The notes: generated by a model from the sequence alone, not told the origin. A stretch of DNA of 64,000 bases from Novosphingobium sp. SG751A (GCF_013149295.1 NZ_JABGCB010000001.1:310001-374000); one strand, 5' to 3'; shown: positions 9,345 through 17,704, numbered from the stretch's first letter. A program made the numbers and translations.

Positions 9345-10060
9345 CAGGCCGTCTCCATCGCCGCATCCATCGCCCAATCCACACAGGGGTCGATGGCCTG
9401 CATCGCCCATGCCGCATCCTCGGCCCGATGGCATTGCGCCAAAAGCGCGACCGCATCGCCATCCGGGCCGAACCGGCGCGCGGTGGGCGCATCGATGGTG
9501 TATGCCCGCACCCGCCCCTTGTGAAGCCACACGCGATGAATCAGCCGCCCCCTTGCACAGGTCAGCCCGGCCACGCCCATGTCGGGTTCAGGGGAATGCA
9601 TGTCGGGCGCGACCGGCGCGCCGTTCAAACGCGCGGCAAAGATCGGGCGCAACGCCTCGGGCGCATGGGCCAGCACTCTTGCAGCCAATCCAGATGCCTC
9701 CACACCGCGCCAGTCGCCCGCGATAATCTCGCGTGCCAGCCCGGTCTGAGGCGCCTCGCCAATCAGCGCGGGCCAGTCGAGGCACAGGCGCAGGCCCGTC
9801 TCGCGCCGCGCCTCGGTATGGACGCGGGCGATGCGCTGGCTGAGATAATCCGGTGCAATTGCTTCCCCCATCGCCGCCGCCACGACCATTTCGCCCGCCA
9901 GCCCTTGTGCTTCGCGGCAAATCCCGTGCAGGCGCCGCAGGGCCTGCCCCACCTTGATGGCGGGCAGGCCGATCAGCAGGTCCTGCGCATTGGGGATCGC
10001 GCAACGGGCGATCCGGCCCCCGGCGGGCGTCATGGCGATGCGGATGGCCGGGCCGGTCAC
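9344..10060 (-). CDS. hupK: Hydrogenase assembly scaffold HupK/HoxV
   Basis: HupK/HoxV (238 residues) is a degenerate relative of hydrogenase large subunits thought to act as an intermediate scaffold for the Fe(CN)2CO unit. The L1-like motif is LHGICREAQ, where only the second cysteine of the usual RxCGxC pair remains. A C-terminal DPCVDW keeps one L2 cysteine. This matches the family and indicates a scaffold rather than an enzyme. It overlaps the hupJ stop by 4 bases and hypA by 1. Confidence 0.88.
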   Translation of the reverse strand: MTGPAIRIAMTPAGGRIARCAIPNAQDLLIGLPAIKVGQALRRLHGICREAQGLAGEMVVAAAMGEAIAPDYLSQRIARVHTEARRETGLRLCLDWPALIGEAPQTGLAREIIAGDWRGVEASGLAARVLAHAPEALRPIFAARLNGAPVAPDMHSPEPDMGVAGLTCARGRLIHRVWLHKGRVRAYTIDAPTARRFGPDGDAVALLAQCHRAEDAAWAMQAIDPCVDWAMDAAMETA

Positions 10061-10539
10061 GCCGCATCCTCACAAGGCAGCCGGAACAGGGCGCGGCGGC
10101 TGAGCGCGGGTCTGAGCTCCGGCTCCGGCGCCTGAGGCTCGGTCATGATTTCGGCCATGGCGGCATCTCCCGTGGCGGTGGCCGCCTCCATGGTTTCAAA
10201 TTCAAACATGGGCGAAAACAACGAGATTGCCCAATAGAAGCCCAAAGCCTCCTCATACCCCCGGATCGCCTCATAGGCGCCCGACGGCAGAGCTATGTGG
10301 CGCTTTTCCCCCACGCGGGCGGGGGCCTCATCATCCGGGCCGAAAGCCAGCACATTCATAAACCAAGGCGTGATCAGCACGCCCATGCGCCAGCCATCAC
10401 GCTCGCACGCCCCGCGCATCGCCACGCCCAGCGCAGTGTTCATCACCGGCACACCCGCCATGCGCGTCTGCGCAATATCGGCAAACACCGCCTCGACCCG
10501 CGCCGCCCACGTCTTTGGCCGTGACTGGCTCTCGCTCAT
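10057..10539 (-). CDS. hupJ: Hydrogenase accessory protein HupJ/HoxT
   Basis: HupJ family protein of 160 residues, found only in operons for exported uptake hydrogenases. Its precise function is not established; rhizobial hupGHIJ products help the small subunit mature, especially with oxygen present. I see no catalytic motif. Visible blocks are GMRVC-like start MSESQSRPKTWAARVEAVF and LLITPWFMNVLAFGPD-like text, typical of the family. Start: ATG 10539 with ATGA overlap on hupI; a longer frame upstream lies within hupI. Confidence 0.88.
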   Translation of the reverse strand: MSESQSRPKTWAARVEAVFADIAQTRMAGVPVMNTALGVAMRGACERDGWRMGVLITPWFMNVLAFGPDDEAPARVGEKRHIALPSGAYEAIRGYEEALGFYWAISLFSPMFEFETMEAATATGDAAMAEIMTEPQAPEPELRPALSRRALFRLPCEDAA

Positions 10540-10757
10540 TCCACCACCATAAAGCCCGCCTTGGGCGCATCGCATTGCGGGCATGTCCAATGGTCGGGCA
10601 GATCGGCAAAGGGCGTGCCGGGGGCCACCTGCCAATAGGTGCAGCCATCGGCGGGGTCATAGATGTGCCAGCAGATCTTGCATTCCAGCTTTGTCTGCGG
10701 CCCGATCTTGCCCACATCCCCGCCAAAGGAGCCTTCGAAGAAATGCGGATCGCTCAC
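10536..10757 (-). CDS. hupI: Rubredoxin-like protein HupI/HoxR
   Basis: Rubredoxin of 73 residues with two iron-binding pairs, CKIC (in ECKICWHIYDP) and CPQC (in HWTCPQCDAPK). HupI/HoxR-type rubredoxins help make the small-subunit clusters of hydrogenases working in oxygen. I choose a GTG start at 10757, giving MSDPHFFEG and overlapping the hupH stop as GTGA, like the other 4-base junctions here. The longer frame to 10901 would run deep into hupH. Confidence 0.92.
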   Translation of the reverse strand: MSDPHFFEGSFGGDVGKIGPQTKLECKICWHIYDPADGCTYWQVAPGTPFADLPDHWTCPQCDAPKAGFMVVE

Positions 10758-11599
10758 CGATAGGTGTCCATGATCTCGGCCAACCGCTCGGCGCTGTCGG
10801 CAATATCCTCGGGCGCGGCCTGCGCCACGGCGGGCAGAGGGCTGATCTCGATCGTGTTGAGGATCAGCGTGTCCTGCGAATTGAAATAGCGCACCCACCA
10901 ATTATGCCGCGTCCCCGTGCTGCGGATCCGGCAATTGCCATAGCCGCGCGAGAGGATGATGAGATCGCCCTTGCCCAGCGCTTCTTCAAGAAACAGCAGG
11001 TCGCCCTCGGTATGGGGCAGCAGCGAGAGGTTGATGACATGCGGCTCGGCCCGCGTGGCAGTGCCGGGGATATGGGCGTTGATCTCGGCGATCAGCGCGG
11101 GGGCGTTGAACAGGCCGTCGAAACTCTTTTCCGGGATGGTCACCTCGCCCTGCGCCCGGCCAAAGGCGGCGGCGATAAAGCCTGCCGGAAAGGCGCCTAT
11201 GTCTACCCGGTCACCGCGCCGTTCGCCCGTTTGCCGCACGCGCCACACGCCCGCCAGCACCGATTCCTGCGCCTGATGGCTTTCGCCCAGCACGACCGAA
11301 ACCTCACCCTCGCCCAGCAATTGATCGACAAAGGCAAGATCGGCCGGGGCCAGATGGGCCAGATCGACGCTTTCCTCCGGCCCGCCCGCCGCCACGCGGT
11401 TCAGGGCAGCCAGGATCGCCTCGCCCGCCGCCACGCCCGCGCCATGGTCGGCTGCATCGGCGGGAATGCTGGCCATCGAGAACACCCGCATCTCCTCGGG
11501 CATGATCATGTAATCGAGCTTCGCATCGTCCGGGCCGTCGGGCTGGCTGCCGGGGCCGACAAGAGCGCTGAGCAGAGTTTCGATGTCCGGGTTCATCAT
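10754..11599 (-). CDS. hupH: Hydrogenase expression/formation protein HupH/HoxQ
   Basis: HupH/HoxQ/HyaF family protein, 281 residues. The family acts with HupG as a chaperone of the hydrogenase small subunit and its Tat signal; the exact mechanism is not settled. Characteristic stretches include a C-terminal block ending ILNTIEISPLPAV, before which SRGYGNCRIRSTG and NWWVRYFNSQDTLI are visible. Starts MMN at 11599, overlapping the hupG stop by 4 bases. Confidence 0.92.
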   Translation of the reverse strand: MMNPDIETLLSALVGPGSQPDGPDDAKLDYMIMPEEMRVFSMASIPADAADHGAGVAAGEAILAALNRVAAGGPEESVDLAHLAPADLAFVDQLLGEGEVSVVLGESHQAQESVLAGVWRVRQTGERRGDRVDIGAFPAGFIAAAFGRAQGEVTIPEKSFDGLFNAPALIAEINAHIPGTATRAEPHVINLSLLPHTEGDLLFLEEALGKGDLIILSRGYGNCRIRSTGTRHNWWVRYFNSQDTLILNTIEISPLPAVAQAAPEDIADSAERLAEIMDTYR

Positions 11600-12057
11600 G
11601 CGTCTCCATTGGGCGTAGCGCAGCCCGAAGGCATACGAAAGGATGGCGGATCGGACGGTTCGCGGCCCAGCATGTCGGGCAATTCATTCATATATTCGGA
11701 CCAGTCGCGGATGCCCTCCATCGCGCCCAGATATTGCCCTTCGCGCAGGAAGATCAGCGCCGGAAAGGAGGCGAAGCGAAACCGGCGCTGCATCGCGCGC
11801 TCGGCATCGCGCGCGGCCACCAAAACGCCGACATGCCCGCCCAGCGCCTTGTCCAGTTCGGGCACCACCACGGCCAGATCATCGCATTCGGCCAGACGCC
11901 ACCAATCCCCCGCCACCAGCAGCATGGAGAGCGGATGGGACGCGGCGATGGCCTCGAAATCCTCCTCACCCACCACGGCGTAATGATGGCGCGCGATGAT
12001 CGAGGCAAGCAGCGGCGAATGGGCCGAGCGGTCGAGTTCGGGGGAAAGGTCGCTCAA
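11596..12057 (-). CDS. hupG: Thioredoxin-fold hydrogenase chaperone HupG/HoxO/HyaE
   Basis: HupG/HyaE family, 153 residues: a thioredoxin fold without the CxxC active site, binding the Tat signal of the small subunit until clusters are in place. The expected spot reads LLVAGDWWRLAECDD, confirming loss of the redox motif, and the cis-proline segment RFRFASFPALIFLREGQYLG is of the thioredoxin type. ATGA overlaps on both sides (hupF upstream, hupH downstream). Confidence 0.9.
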   Translation of the reverse strand: MSDLSPELDRSAHSPLLASIIARHHYAVVGEEDFEAIAASHPLSMLLVAGDWWRLAECDDLAVVVPELDKALGGHVGVLVAARDAERAMQRRFRFASFPALIFLREGQYLGAMEGIRDWSEYMNELPDMLGREPSDPPSFRMPSGCATPNGDA

Positions 12058-12365
12058 GGGCGGTACTCCGGCATAAGGTGGTCTGGCAATTGCGGTTCGC
12101 GCGCAATCAGATCGGCAAAGGCGGCGTCCAGATCGACAGGCTCGCCGCGCATCAGGGCCGCCAGCGCATCGGTGGCGGCCAGCGTTTGCAGCGCGGTTTC
12201 CTCATCCATCTTTTCGCGCGCGGCGCCAAGGAAGGTCATCAGCCATTCGCCCGGCGCGCATTCGCCCACCAGCGCGGTGTCGATGGAATGGAGCGCCCCG
12301 TCGTGATGGCACAGCGCAAAACCCGCGCCATTTTCCACCACACGCATCGGAAGGCCGACGCACAT
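12054..12365 (-). CDS. hupF: HypC-family chaperone HupF
   Basis: HupF (103 residues) is a HypC paralogue with a longer C-terminus, specific to exported uptake hydrogenases; in rhizobia it protects HupL under oxygen. It keeps the essential Cys2 (MCVGLPMRV). The ATG at 12365 shares a base with the hupD stop (TAATG). Having both HypC and HupF fits a system that must make an oxygen-exposed enzyme and a separate sensor enzyme. Confidence 0.93.
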   Translation of the reverse strand: MCVGLPMRVVENGAGFALCHHDGALHSIDTALVGECAPGEWLMTFLGAAREKMDEETALQTLAATDALAALMRGEPVDLDAAFADLIAREPQLPDHLMPEYRP

Positions 12366-13069
12366 TACAGCGCAACTTTCAGATTGGGTCCGCCAAGGAT
12401 CGACTGGATTTCGGCCTCATGATCCTCCGGCCCGGCAGGCCCGGCCCAGCCATCGGCCAGCACGCGCGCGTCGCCATGGCGGGGGGCGTCATCGGCATCG
12501 GGGCGGGCGGCCTCATAATGCTCCATCAGCATCTCAAGGCTGCCGATCCCCTGCTCGGGCGAGAGCGGCGTGGCGCGGCGCGTGGCATGCACCCCGCGCG
12601 CGGCCAGCCATTGGAGCGCCACAGCAATCGCCGGTTCCATCTGCGCCTTGACGCTTTCGCGCAGAGAGCCGCCGAAATCCTCCAGTTCTTCGGGCTGAAC
12701 CCCCACCAGCAGGATTTCGGATGGCGGCTCGCCCATCATCTCGGCCATGGCCAGCACTTCCTGAAAGCCGGTCTGGTGGAGCGAGATCTTTTTCGCGCCA
12801 AGGAAGCTTGGCACTTCCTCGCCCTCAACCACTTTCATCGTGGCGGGGGGCAAGCCGTAATCCACCGCATCGAACACCACCAAGAGGTCAGCCTCGCGGA
12901 TGTCCTGCACCAGATAGATGCCCTGCGTTCCGCCATCCATAAGCCGCACCTGGTCGGGAAAGGACCAGTGGCGATGGAGATGCTCGACCGCGCGCACGCC
13001 AAAGCCTTCGTCGGCCCACAACAGATTGCCAATGCCCAGAATGAGCGTGTTGAGCTTTTGCCCGTTCAT
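12365..13069 (-). CDS. hupD: HupL C-terminal processing endopeptidase HupD
   Basis: Nickel-dependent protease (234 residues) that cuts the C-terminal extension from HupL after metal insertion. The three nickel-sensing residues of the HybD family are present: Glu21 (LWADEG), Asp67 (VVFDAVD) and His98 (SLHQTGF). At 234 residues it is longer than typical (about 160-200); the extra part is a charged C-terminal tail. HupV has no extension, so HupL is the only substrate seen here. Start: ATG 13069 with a strong GGGGAG ribosome site 8-9 bases upstream. First gene of the second hup operon, about 50 bases after a -24/-12 promoter. Confidence 0.94.
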   Translation of the reverse strand: MNGQKLNTLILGIGNLLWADEGFGVRAVEHLHRHWSFPDQVRLMDGGTQGIYLVQDIREADLLVVFDAVDYGLPPATMKVVEGEEVPSFLGAKKISLHQTGFQEVLAMAEMMGEPPSEILLVGVQPEELEDFGGSLRESVKAQMEPAIAVALQWLAARGVHATRRATPLSPEQGIGSLEMLMEHYEAARPDADDAPRHGDARVLADGWAGPAGPEDHEAEIQSILGGPNLKVAL

Positions 13070-13120
13070 TGATTGCTCCCCACCATCTCTTGCAAATGGC
13101 TTCGCTATGGAAAGATGGAT

Positions 13121-13136
13121 AGCAAGCGCTGTGCCA
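13121..13136 (-). promoter_or_regulatory. Sigma-54 promoter P2 (before hupD)
   Basis: On the minus strand the sequence is TGGCACAGCGCTTGCT: TGGCAC and TTGCT with GG and GC exactly 10 bases apart, matching the sigma-54 consensus in full. The predicted start lies near 13110, giving a leader of about 40 bases to hupD. It differs at one position from the promoter before hupS, so HoxA with sigma-54 probably drives hupD through hypF from here. Confidence 0.85.
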
Positions 13137-13213
13137 GTTCCTGCCAAAGCGTGAAGATACGGGCCATATGGGTTAGGGGTGAGGCCGGGCCTGAAGAGTT
13201 AAATGCAAACTAT

Positions 13214-13254
13214 CTTTCCACTATGGAAAGGCAACATGGACACTAGATTTCCAT
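13214..13254. promoter_or_regulatory. Probable HoxA upstream activator site for P2
   Basis: A perfect 17-bp inverted repeat CTTTCCACTATGGAAAG (13214-13230) is followed by a second, looser one, ATGGA...TCCAT (13236-13254). Together they give three TTTCCA half sites and one TGGACA, about 80-130 bp upstream of the P2 -24/-12 element, the usual place for an NtrC-type activator. The word CTTTCCACT recurs before hupS. The binding protein is inferred. Confidence 0.6.
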
Positions 13255-13256
13255 GC

Positions 13257-13285
13257 AAAAAAGGGGAGCGGTTTCCCACTCCCCT
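13257..13285 (-). terminator. Intrinsic terminator after hupC
   Basis: On the minus strand GGGGAG-N10-CTCCCC is followed by six T's. It lies 25 bases past the hupC stop and upstream of P2, so the structural genes hupSLEC and the accessory genes are two transcription units. Confidence 0.8.
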
Positions 13286-13309
13286 CTCCTTCACACGTGG
13301 CAAAACCGA

Positions 13310-14047
13310 TCAGGTGTCGCGGTCAATCGGTTTGGCATCGCGGAAATTGCGCCAGCCCGAAATCATCGAGGAAATGATCGACTGGCGCGACATGATATCC
13401 TCACGCACGGCGGCATAGATATGGACGATCACAAAGATCACCATCGCCCACATCGCCAGATGATGCCAGGTATGCACCGTCTGCGAATTGCCGCCAAAGA
13501 GCCACAGGACCGGGCCGGTAAAGACCGTGTGGATCCACCCCGGTCCCTCGCCCTCGCCGTAAAGGGCAAAGCCGGTGACGATCATGAACAGGCCCACCCA
13601 AACGAACAGGACATGCATCGAAACCATTGCCAGCGGATTATGGCCGACATATTTGCGCGGATGTTCCTCGATCATCGCATACCAGCGCATTTCGTGCAGC
13701 ACGCCTTTCCAAAAGCCGATATGCCAGAAAGGCGGGCGGAAGATCTCGCGCGCATGATGGTTGCCGACAAAGCTCCAGTAAAAACGCAGGACAAAGCCTA
13801 CCGCCATGATCTGCCCCGAGGCGAAATGCAGAAAGCGGACCCAGCCGAAGAAGTAATGGCTGGAGGCCTCGCCCATCAGCGTGAAGGGCGGCGAGCCGAT
13901 CAGATAGCCGGTGACGAAAAGCACCGTGACGGCAAGCGCATTGATCCAGTGCCAGATGCGCACCGGCGCTTCATAGACATAGACTGCCGGTTCTACGGTT
14001 AATGGCGGTTCGCTGGATAATGGTTCTTCTATGGGGGTGCTGGCCAT
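13310..14047 (-). CDS. hupC: Hydrogenase cytochrome b subunit HupC/HoxZ
   Basis: Di-haem b-type cytochrome (245 residues) that anchors HupSL to the periplasmic face of the inner membrane and passes electrons from H2 to quinone. Four hydrophobic segments are visible, starting about residues 32-50, 66-92, 140-165 and 195-217. Candidate haem ligands include His33 (RIWHWINAL), His74 (VRFLHFASG) and the late HTWHHLAMW and FVIVHIYAA segments. Fourteen bases separate it from hupE, and it is the last gene before the terminator. Confidence 0.95.
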   Translation of the reverse strand: MASTPIEEPLSSEPPLTVEPAVYVYEAPVRIWHWINALAVTVLFVTGYLIGSPPFTLMGEASSHYFFGWVRFLHFASGQIMAVGFVLRFYWSFVGNHHAREIFRPPFWHIGFWKGVLHEMRWYAMIEEHPRKYVGHNPLAMVSMHVLFVWVGLFMIVTGFALYGEGEGPGWIHTVFTGPVLWLFGGNSQTVHTWHHLAMWAMVIFVIVHIYAAVREDIMSRQSIISSMISGWRNFRDAKPIDRDT

Positions 14048-14061
14048 GGCGCCCTCCCCCT

Positions 14062-14628
14062 TTATGCGGCAAGCAGCGCAAGGCCGGTGGCGCCAAGCGC
14101 GAGGCCCGCCGCCAGCCGACCTTGCGACCGTGAGAAGATCATCCGGCCGATGCGATAGCCCACGCTATGCAGCAGCGACGAAGAGAGCAGGAAGCCGCCG
14201 AAATAGGCCGCCAGATTGCCGCCGGCCTCCGCGCCATGGGCCAGCCCATGCACCGCGCCAGCCGCCACGATCAACCCCAGCCCAAGGCCCGAGGAAAGCC
14301 GGGTGGCCAGCACCAGCAAAGCGCCCAACACCAGCACCGAGCCCGCCACCATCGGCTCGACCATAGGCAATGCGCCCGTCATCAACCCGGCCGCGGCGCC
14401 CGCCGCCAATGCGCCCATGAAGGCCGCCGGAGCGATCATCGCCTGACGCGCAGGCCGCGTGGCCGCCCACAGGCCTACCGCCACCATCGCGGCCAGATGG
14501 TCCACGCCGGAGAAGGGATGCGCCAGCCCCGCCATCACCGATCCATCATGGCCCGGATGCGCCATCGCGGGCATGGCCGTTGCCGCAAGGACAGAGGCGG
14601 CCAGAACAGTTTTACCAATCGCTTTCAT
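14062..14628 (-). CDS. hupE: HupE/UreJ-family nickel permease
   Basis: Nickel transporter of 188 residues. It has a cleavable signal (about residues 1-24, ending AMPAMA), then HPGHDGS, and the HupE signature HPFSGVDHLAAMVAVGLWA, with later histidines in GAVHGLAHGAEAGG; about six membrane segments follow. HupE proteins bring in Ni by diffusion for hydrogenase synthesis. Start: ATG 14628 with GGGAGAGG upstream. Position between hupL and hupC is unusual; rhizobial clusters place hupE after hupD. Confidence 0.93.
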   Translation of the reverse strand: MKAIGKTVLAASVLAATAMPAMAHPGHDGSVMAGLAHPFSGVDHLAAMVAVGLWAATRPARQAMIAPAAFMGALAAGAAAGLMTGALPMVEPMVAGSVLVLGALLVLATRLSSGLGLGLIVAAGAVHGLAHGAEAGGNLAAYFGGFLLSSSLLHSVGYRIGRMIFSRSQGRLAAGLALGATGLALLAA

Positions 14629-14640
14629 CAAACCTCTCCC

Positions 14641-16440
14641 TTACCGTACCTTGACCTGCGCCATTTCCTGCCCATCGGGCCCCATCACATGGGTCGAACA
14701 GGCAAGGCAGGGATCGAAACTGTGCAGCGTGCGCAGGATTTCCACCGGTTCCTCGGCACGCTCGACCTTGGTGTTCATCAGGCTGGCCTCAAAGGCGCCG
14801 ATGTTGCCCTGATTGTCGCGAGGACTGCCGTTCCAAGTGGTGGGCACGACGCATTGGTAATTGTCGATCTTACCGTCCTTGATGCGGATCCAATGGCCCA
14901 GCGCCCCGCGCGGCGCCTCGGTAAAGCCTACGCCCTTGACCTCGGAGGGCCAGGTCTTGGGGTCGAATTTGGCGGTGTTGGCGGTAGCGGTGTCGCCCGC
15001 CTTGATATTGGCGATCAGCTTGTCGAGGAAATACTTCTGCTTGCGCGCAGCCCACTGCGCCTCCAGCCCGCGCGCGGCGGTGCGGCCCAGCGTCGAGAAC
15101 AGGGCGTCCATCGGCACGTCCAGCGTTTTCAGCGCCCAGTCGACCTGCTCCTTGATCTCCTTGTTGCCCTGCATATAGCCGATGACATAGCGGGCCAGCG
15201 GCCCCACCTCCATCGCATGGCCGCGCCAGCGCGGAGCCTTGATCCAGCTGTATTTGGCGCTTTCGTCGATTTCCTCGATGCGGGTGCTGGTGCCCTTGGC
15301 GCCCTTGCCCAGCTCATAATGCGGTTCGGTCACGCCGTCCCACGGGTGCAGGCCCTTGCTCTCATCCTCATATTTGTACCACGAATGGGGCACAAATTCC
15401 TGCACCTGCGTCAGGTCGGCCAGATCGACCGGGTGAACCTCATTCAGCTTGCCGTTGATGATCGCCCCGCGCGGCATCAGCAGGTTGGCGGGGCTGTAAT
15501 CATTGGCCTTGTCGGGAATGTCGCCATAGGCCAGCAGCGATTTGTTCGACAGGCCGCCGCCATAGAGCCAGCCCTTGTAGAATGAGGCAATCGCCATCAG
15601 GTCGGGAATATAGACATTCTCGACGAACTCGATGCAGCGCTGGGTGATGTCGGCCACGTAATTGAGGCTCGCCATGTTGATCGGCGCGCCCGCGGCCATA
15701 TCGCCGTCGATGTTGATCGCGCAGGGAACGCCCCCGACCAGCCAGTTGGGGTGAATATCCTTGCCGCCAAAGATCGTGCGCACGCGCATGATTTCCTTCT
15801 GGAAATCCAGCGCCTCAAGGTAATGCGTCACCGCCATCAGATCAGCTTCGGGCGGCAATTTATAGGCCGGGTTGGTCCAGTAGCCATTCTTGAACGGCCC
15901 CAATTGCCCGCTCTCGACAAATTTGCGCAGGCGCGTCTGCACATCGCGGAAATAGCCGGGCGAGGAATTGGGGTGGCTGGGCGAGACCTTCTGCTGCAGC
16001 TCGCTGGTGGCCTTGGGGTCGGCCTTCAGCGCATTAACCGGATTGACCCAATCGAGCGCGTGCAGATGGTAGAAATGCACCAGATGGTCATGCACCTGGA
16101 GCGACAATTGCATGATGTTGCGGATCGAATTGGCGTTTTCGGGAATGTCGATCCCCAGCGCGTTTTCCACCGCGCGCACGCTGGTCAACGCATGGGTGCC
16201 GGTGCAGACGCCGCAGATGCGCTGGACAAAGGCCCATGCATCGCGCGGGTCGCGGCCTTTCAGGATCACTTCCAATCCGCGCCACATCGTGCCGGTGGAA
16301 ACGGCGTTGCGGATCACATTGTTGGCATCGAGATTGACCTCGCAGCGCATATGCCCTTCGATGCGGGTGACGGGATCGACGACAACGCGCTTGCCACTGC
16401 TGTCGAGGTTAAAGCCATTGGGCGTGGCGATCGTGGCCAT
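14641..16440 (-). CDS. hupL: Uptake [NiFe] hydrogenase large subunit HupL/HoxG
   Basis: Catalytic large subunit, 599 residues, of the membrane-bound uptake hydrogenase. Nickel ligands: L1 [11 protein letters not shown] (Cys76, Cys79) and L2 DPCLACSTH (Cys578, Cys581). After His584 comes a 15-residue extension, [15 protein letters not shown], to be cut by HupD. It has no signal and crosses the membrane folded with HupS. The ATG at 16440 shares one base with the hupS stop (TGATG), fixing equal translation. Length and motifs fit group 1 enzymes; HupS features point to the oxygen-tolerant 1d group. Confidence 0.98.
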   Translation of the reverse strand: MATIATPNGFNLDSSGKRVVVDPVTRIEGHMRCEVNLDANNVIRNAVSTGTMWRGLEVILKGRDPRDAWAFVQRICGVCTGTHALTSVRAVENALGIDIPENANSIRNIMQLSLQVHDHLVHFYHLHALDWVNPVNALKADPKATSELQQKVSPSHPNSSPGYFRDVQTRLRKFVESGQLGPFKNGYWTNPAYKLPPEADLMAVTHYLEALDFQKEIMRVRTIFGGKDIHPNWLVGGVPCAINIDGDMAAGAPINMASLNYVADITQRCIEFVENVYIPDLMAIASFYKGWLYGGGLSNKSLLAYGDIPDKANDYSPANLLMPRGAIINGKLNEVHPVDLADLTQVQEFVPHSWYKYEDESKGLHPWDGVTEPHYELGKGAKGTSTRIEEIDESAKYSWIKAPRWRGHAMEVGPLARYVIGYMQGNKEIKEQVDWALKTLDVPMDALFSTLGRTAARGLEAQWAARKQKYFLDKLIANIKAGDTATANTAKFDPKTWPSEVKGVGFTEAPRGALGHWIRIKDGKIDNYQCVVPTTWNGSPRDNQGNIGAFEASLMNTKVERAEEPVEILRTLHSFDPCLACSTHVMGPDGQEMAQVKVR

Positions 16441-17564
16441 CAGTCCTGTCCCTCAAGTTCGTTGCTTTTGCTTTCCGGGCTTTTGGTGTCTTCGCCCGTC
16501 TTCTGGCGCGCGCGCTTCACCGCGCTGGCGGCGGCATGGGCGGCTGCCGCAATGCCCACAACGCCCGCAGCCGTCCCGCCGATCTGGTCGGCATTGGCCT
16601 CGATGCCAAAGCCCTTGATGTCGGTCAGGCGTTCATAGAACGAACCCTTGTCCCAGAAGCCATCCTCCGAACAGCCGATGCAGGGGTGGCCGGCCTGAAT
16701 GGGGAAGGACAGGCCGCCGTTCCATCGCACCGTCGAACAGGCGTTATAGGTAGTCGGGCCTTTGCAACCGACCTTGTAGAGGCAATAGCCCTTGCGCGCG
16801 CCCTCATCGTCGAATTTCTCGACAAATTGCCCGGCGTCGAAATGCGGGCGGCGATAGCATTTGTCGTGAATGCGCTGCGAATAGAACATCTTGGGGCGGC
16901 CCTGAAGGTCCAGCTCCGGGAAACGTTCAAAGGTCAGGATATAGGCGATCACCGCGGTCATCACCTCGGCAATCGGCGGGCAACCGGGCACCTTGATGAT
17001 GGGCTTTGCAGGCAGACCGGGCACCTTATGCACCGGGGTCGCCTGCGTGGGATTGGGCCGCGCGGCCTGAACGCAGCCCCAGCTTGCGCAAGATCCCCAA
17101 GAGATGATCGCCTTGCAGTGATCGGCGGCCTCTTTCAACTGCTCAAGGAACGGACGCCCGCCGATGATGCAGCTCATCCCTTCCTGATTGAGCGGCGGAT
17201 TGCCCTCGACCGCCAGGATGAAATTGCCATCATATTTCTTGATGGTCTCCTGAATGATCGCCTCGGCCTGATGCCCGGCGGCGGCCATGATCGTGTCGTC
17301 ATAATCAAGGCTGATCATCGAAAGGATCACGTCCTTGGCCAGCGGATGGCCCGAACGAATGAAGCTTTCCGAACAACAGGTGCATTCCAGCCCATGCAGC
17401 CACAGCACAGGGATGCGCGGCTTGGTTTCCATCGCGGTCTGGATCTGGGCGGCGGCGGCGGGCGGCAGGCCCAATGCGGCGGCGGTCAGGCTGCAAAACT
17501 TGGTAAAGCTGCGCCTTGTGATGCCCTGACGGCGCATCACATCGTAAAATGTCTCGGTGGCCAT
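16440..17564 (-). CDS. hupS: Uptake [NiFe] hydrogenase small subunit HupS/HoxK, Tat-exported, six-Cys proximal cluster
   Basis: Small subunit (374 residues) carrying three iron-sulfur clusters. A Tat signal (RRSFTKF, residues 17-23) precedes the mature part, which begins about residue 45. Proximal-cluster cysteines are Cys61, Cys63, Cys64, Cys159, Cys164 and Cys195. The CTCC motif and the CASWGC spacing supply the two extra cysteines of the [4Fe-3S] cluster known from oxygen-tolerant enzymes. Distal and medial cluster ligands lie in [21 protein letters not shown] and [13 protein letters not shown]-terminal hydrophobic helix ([20 protein letters not shown]) is the membrane anchor. Start: ATG 17564 with GGGGAA upstream; longer frames to 17858 run through the promoter. 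Confidence 0.97.
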   Translation of the reverse strand: MATETFYDVMRRQGITRRSFTKFCSLTAAALGLPPAAAAQIQTAMETKPRIPVLWLHGLECTCCSESFIRSGHPLAKDVILSMISLDYDDTIMAAAGHQAEAIIQETIKKYDGNFILAVEGNPPLNQEGMSCIIGGRPFLEQLKEAADHCKAIISWGSCASWGCVQAARPNPTQATPVHKVPGLPAKPIIKVPGCPPIAEVMTAVIAYILTFERFPELDLQGRPKMFYSQRIHDKCYRRPHFDAGQFVEKFDDEGARKGYCLYKVGCKGPTTYNACSTVRWNGGLSFPIQAGHPCIGCSEDGFWDKGSFYERLTDIKGFGIEANADQIGGTAAGVVGIAAAAHAAASAVKRARQKTGEDTKSPESKSNELEGQD

Positions 17565-17632
17565 GCGTGTTCTTCCCCGGACGTTTCCCCTTGACGGGGA
17601 TTTGCGTGTTAAGATTTCAGCGGGGGTTGTTA

Positions 17633-17648
17633 AGCAAGGCCTGTGCCA
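17633..17648 (-). promoter_or_regulatory. Sigma-54 promoter P1 (before hupS)
   Basis: On the minus strand the sequence is TGGCACAGGCCTTGCT, with GG and GC 10 bases apart: a full sigma-54 -24/-12 match. The expected start is near 17622, a leader of about 58 bases to hupS. HoxA in this cluster has the intact GAFTGA loop required to activate it. Confidence 0.87.
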
Positions 17649-17704
17649 GATACGGATACTGGCGGGAAAGTTGGAATATCCCCGACAGGCGAACCAATCT
17701 GGAT

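Noticed and set aside
9344-10060. hupK as a broken hydrogenase large subunit (pseudogene)
   Set aside because: It is an intact frame with the size and partial motifs of the HupK/HoxV scaffold family.
13070-13200. A frame extending hupD upstream to 13147
   Set aside because: The extension crosses the -24/-12 promoter and the predicted transcript start, and ATG 13069 has the strong ribosome site.
1-17564. Hydrogenase island as a recent mobile element
   Set aside because: No integrase, transposase, flanking direct repeats or tRNA junction is visible on the right side, codon use looks like the rest, and the left end is outside the window.
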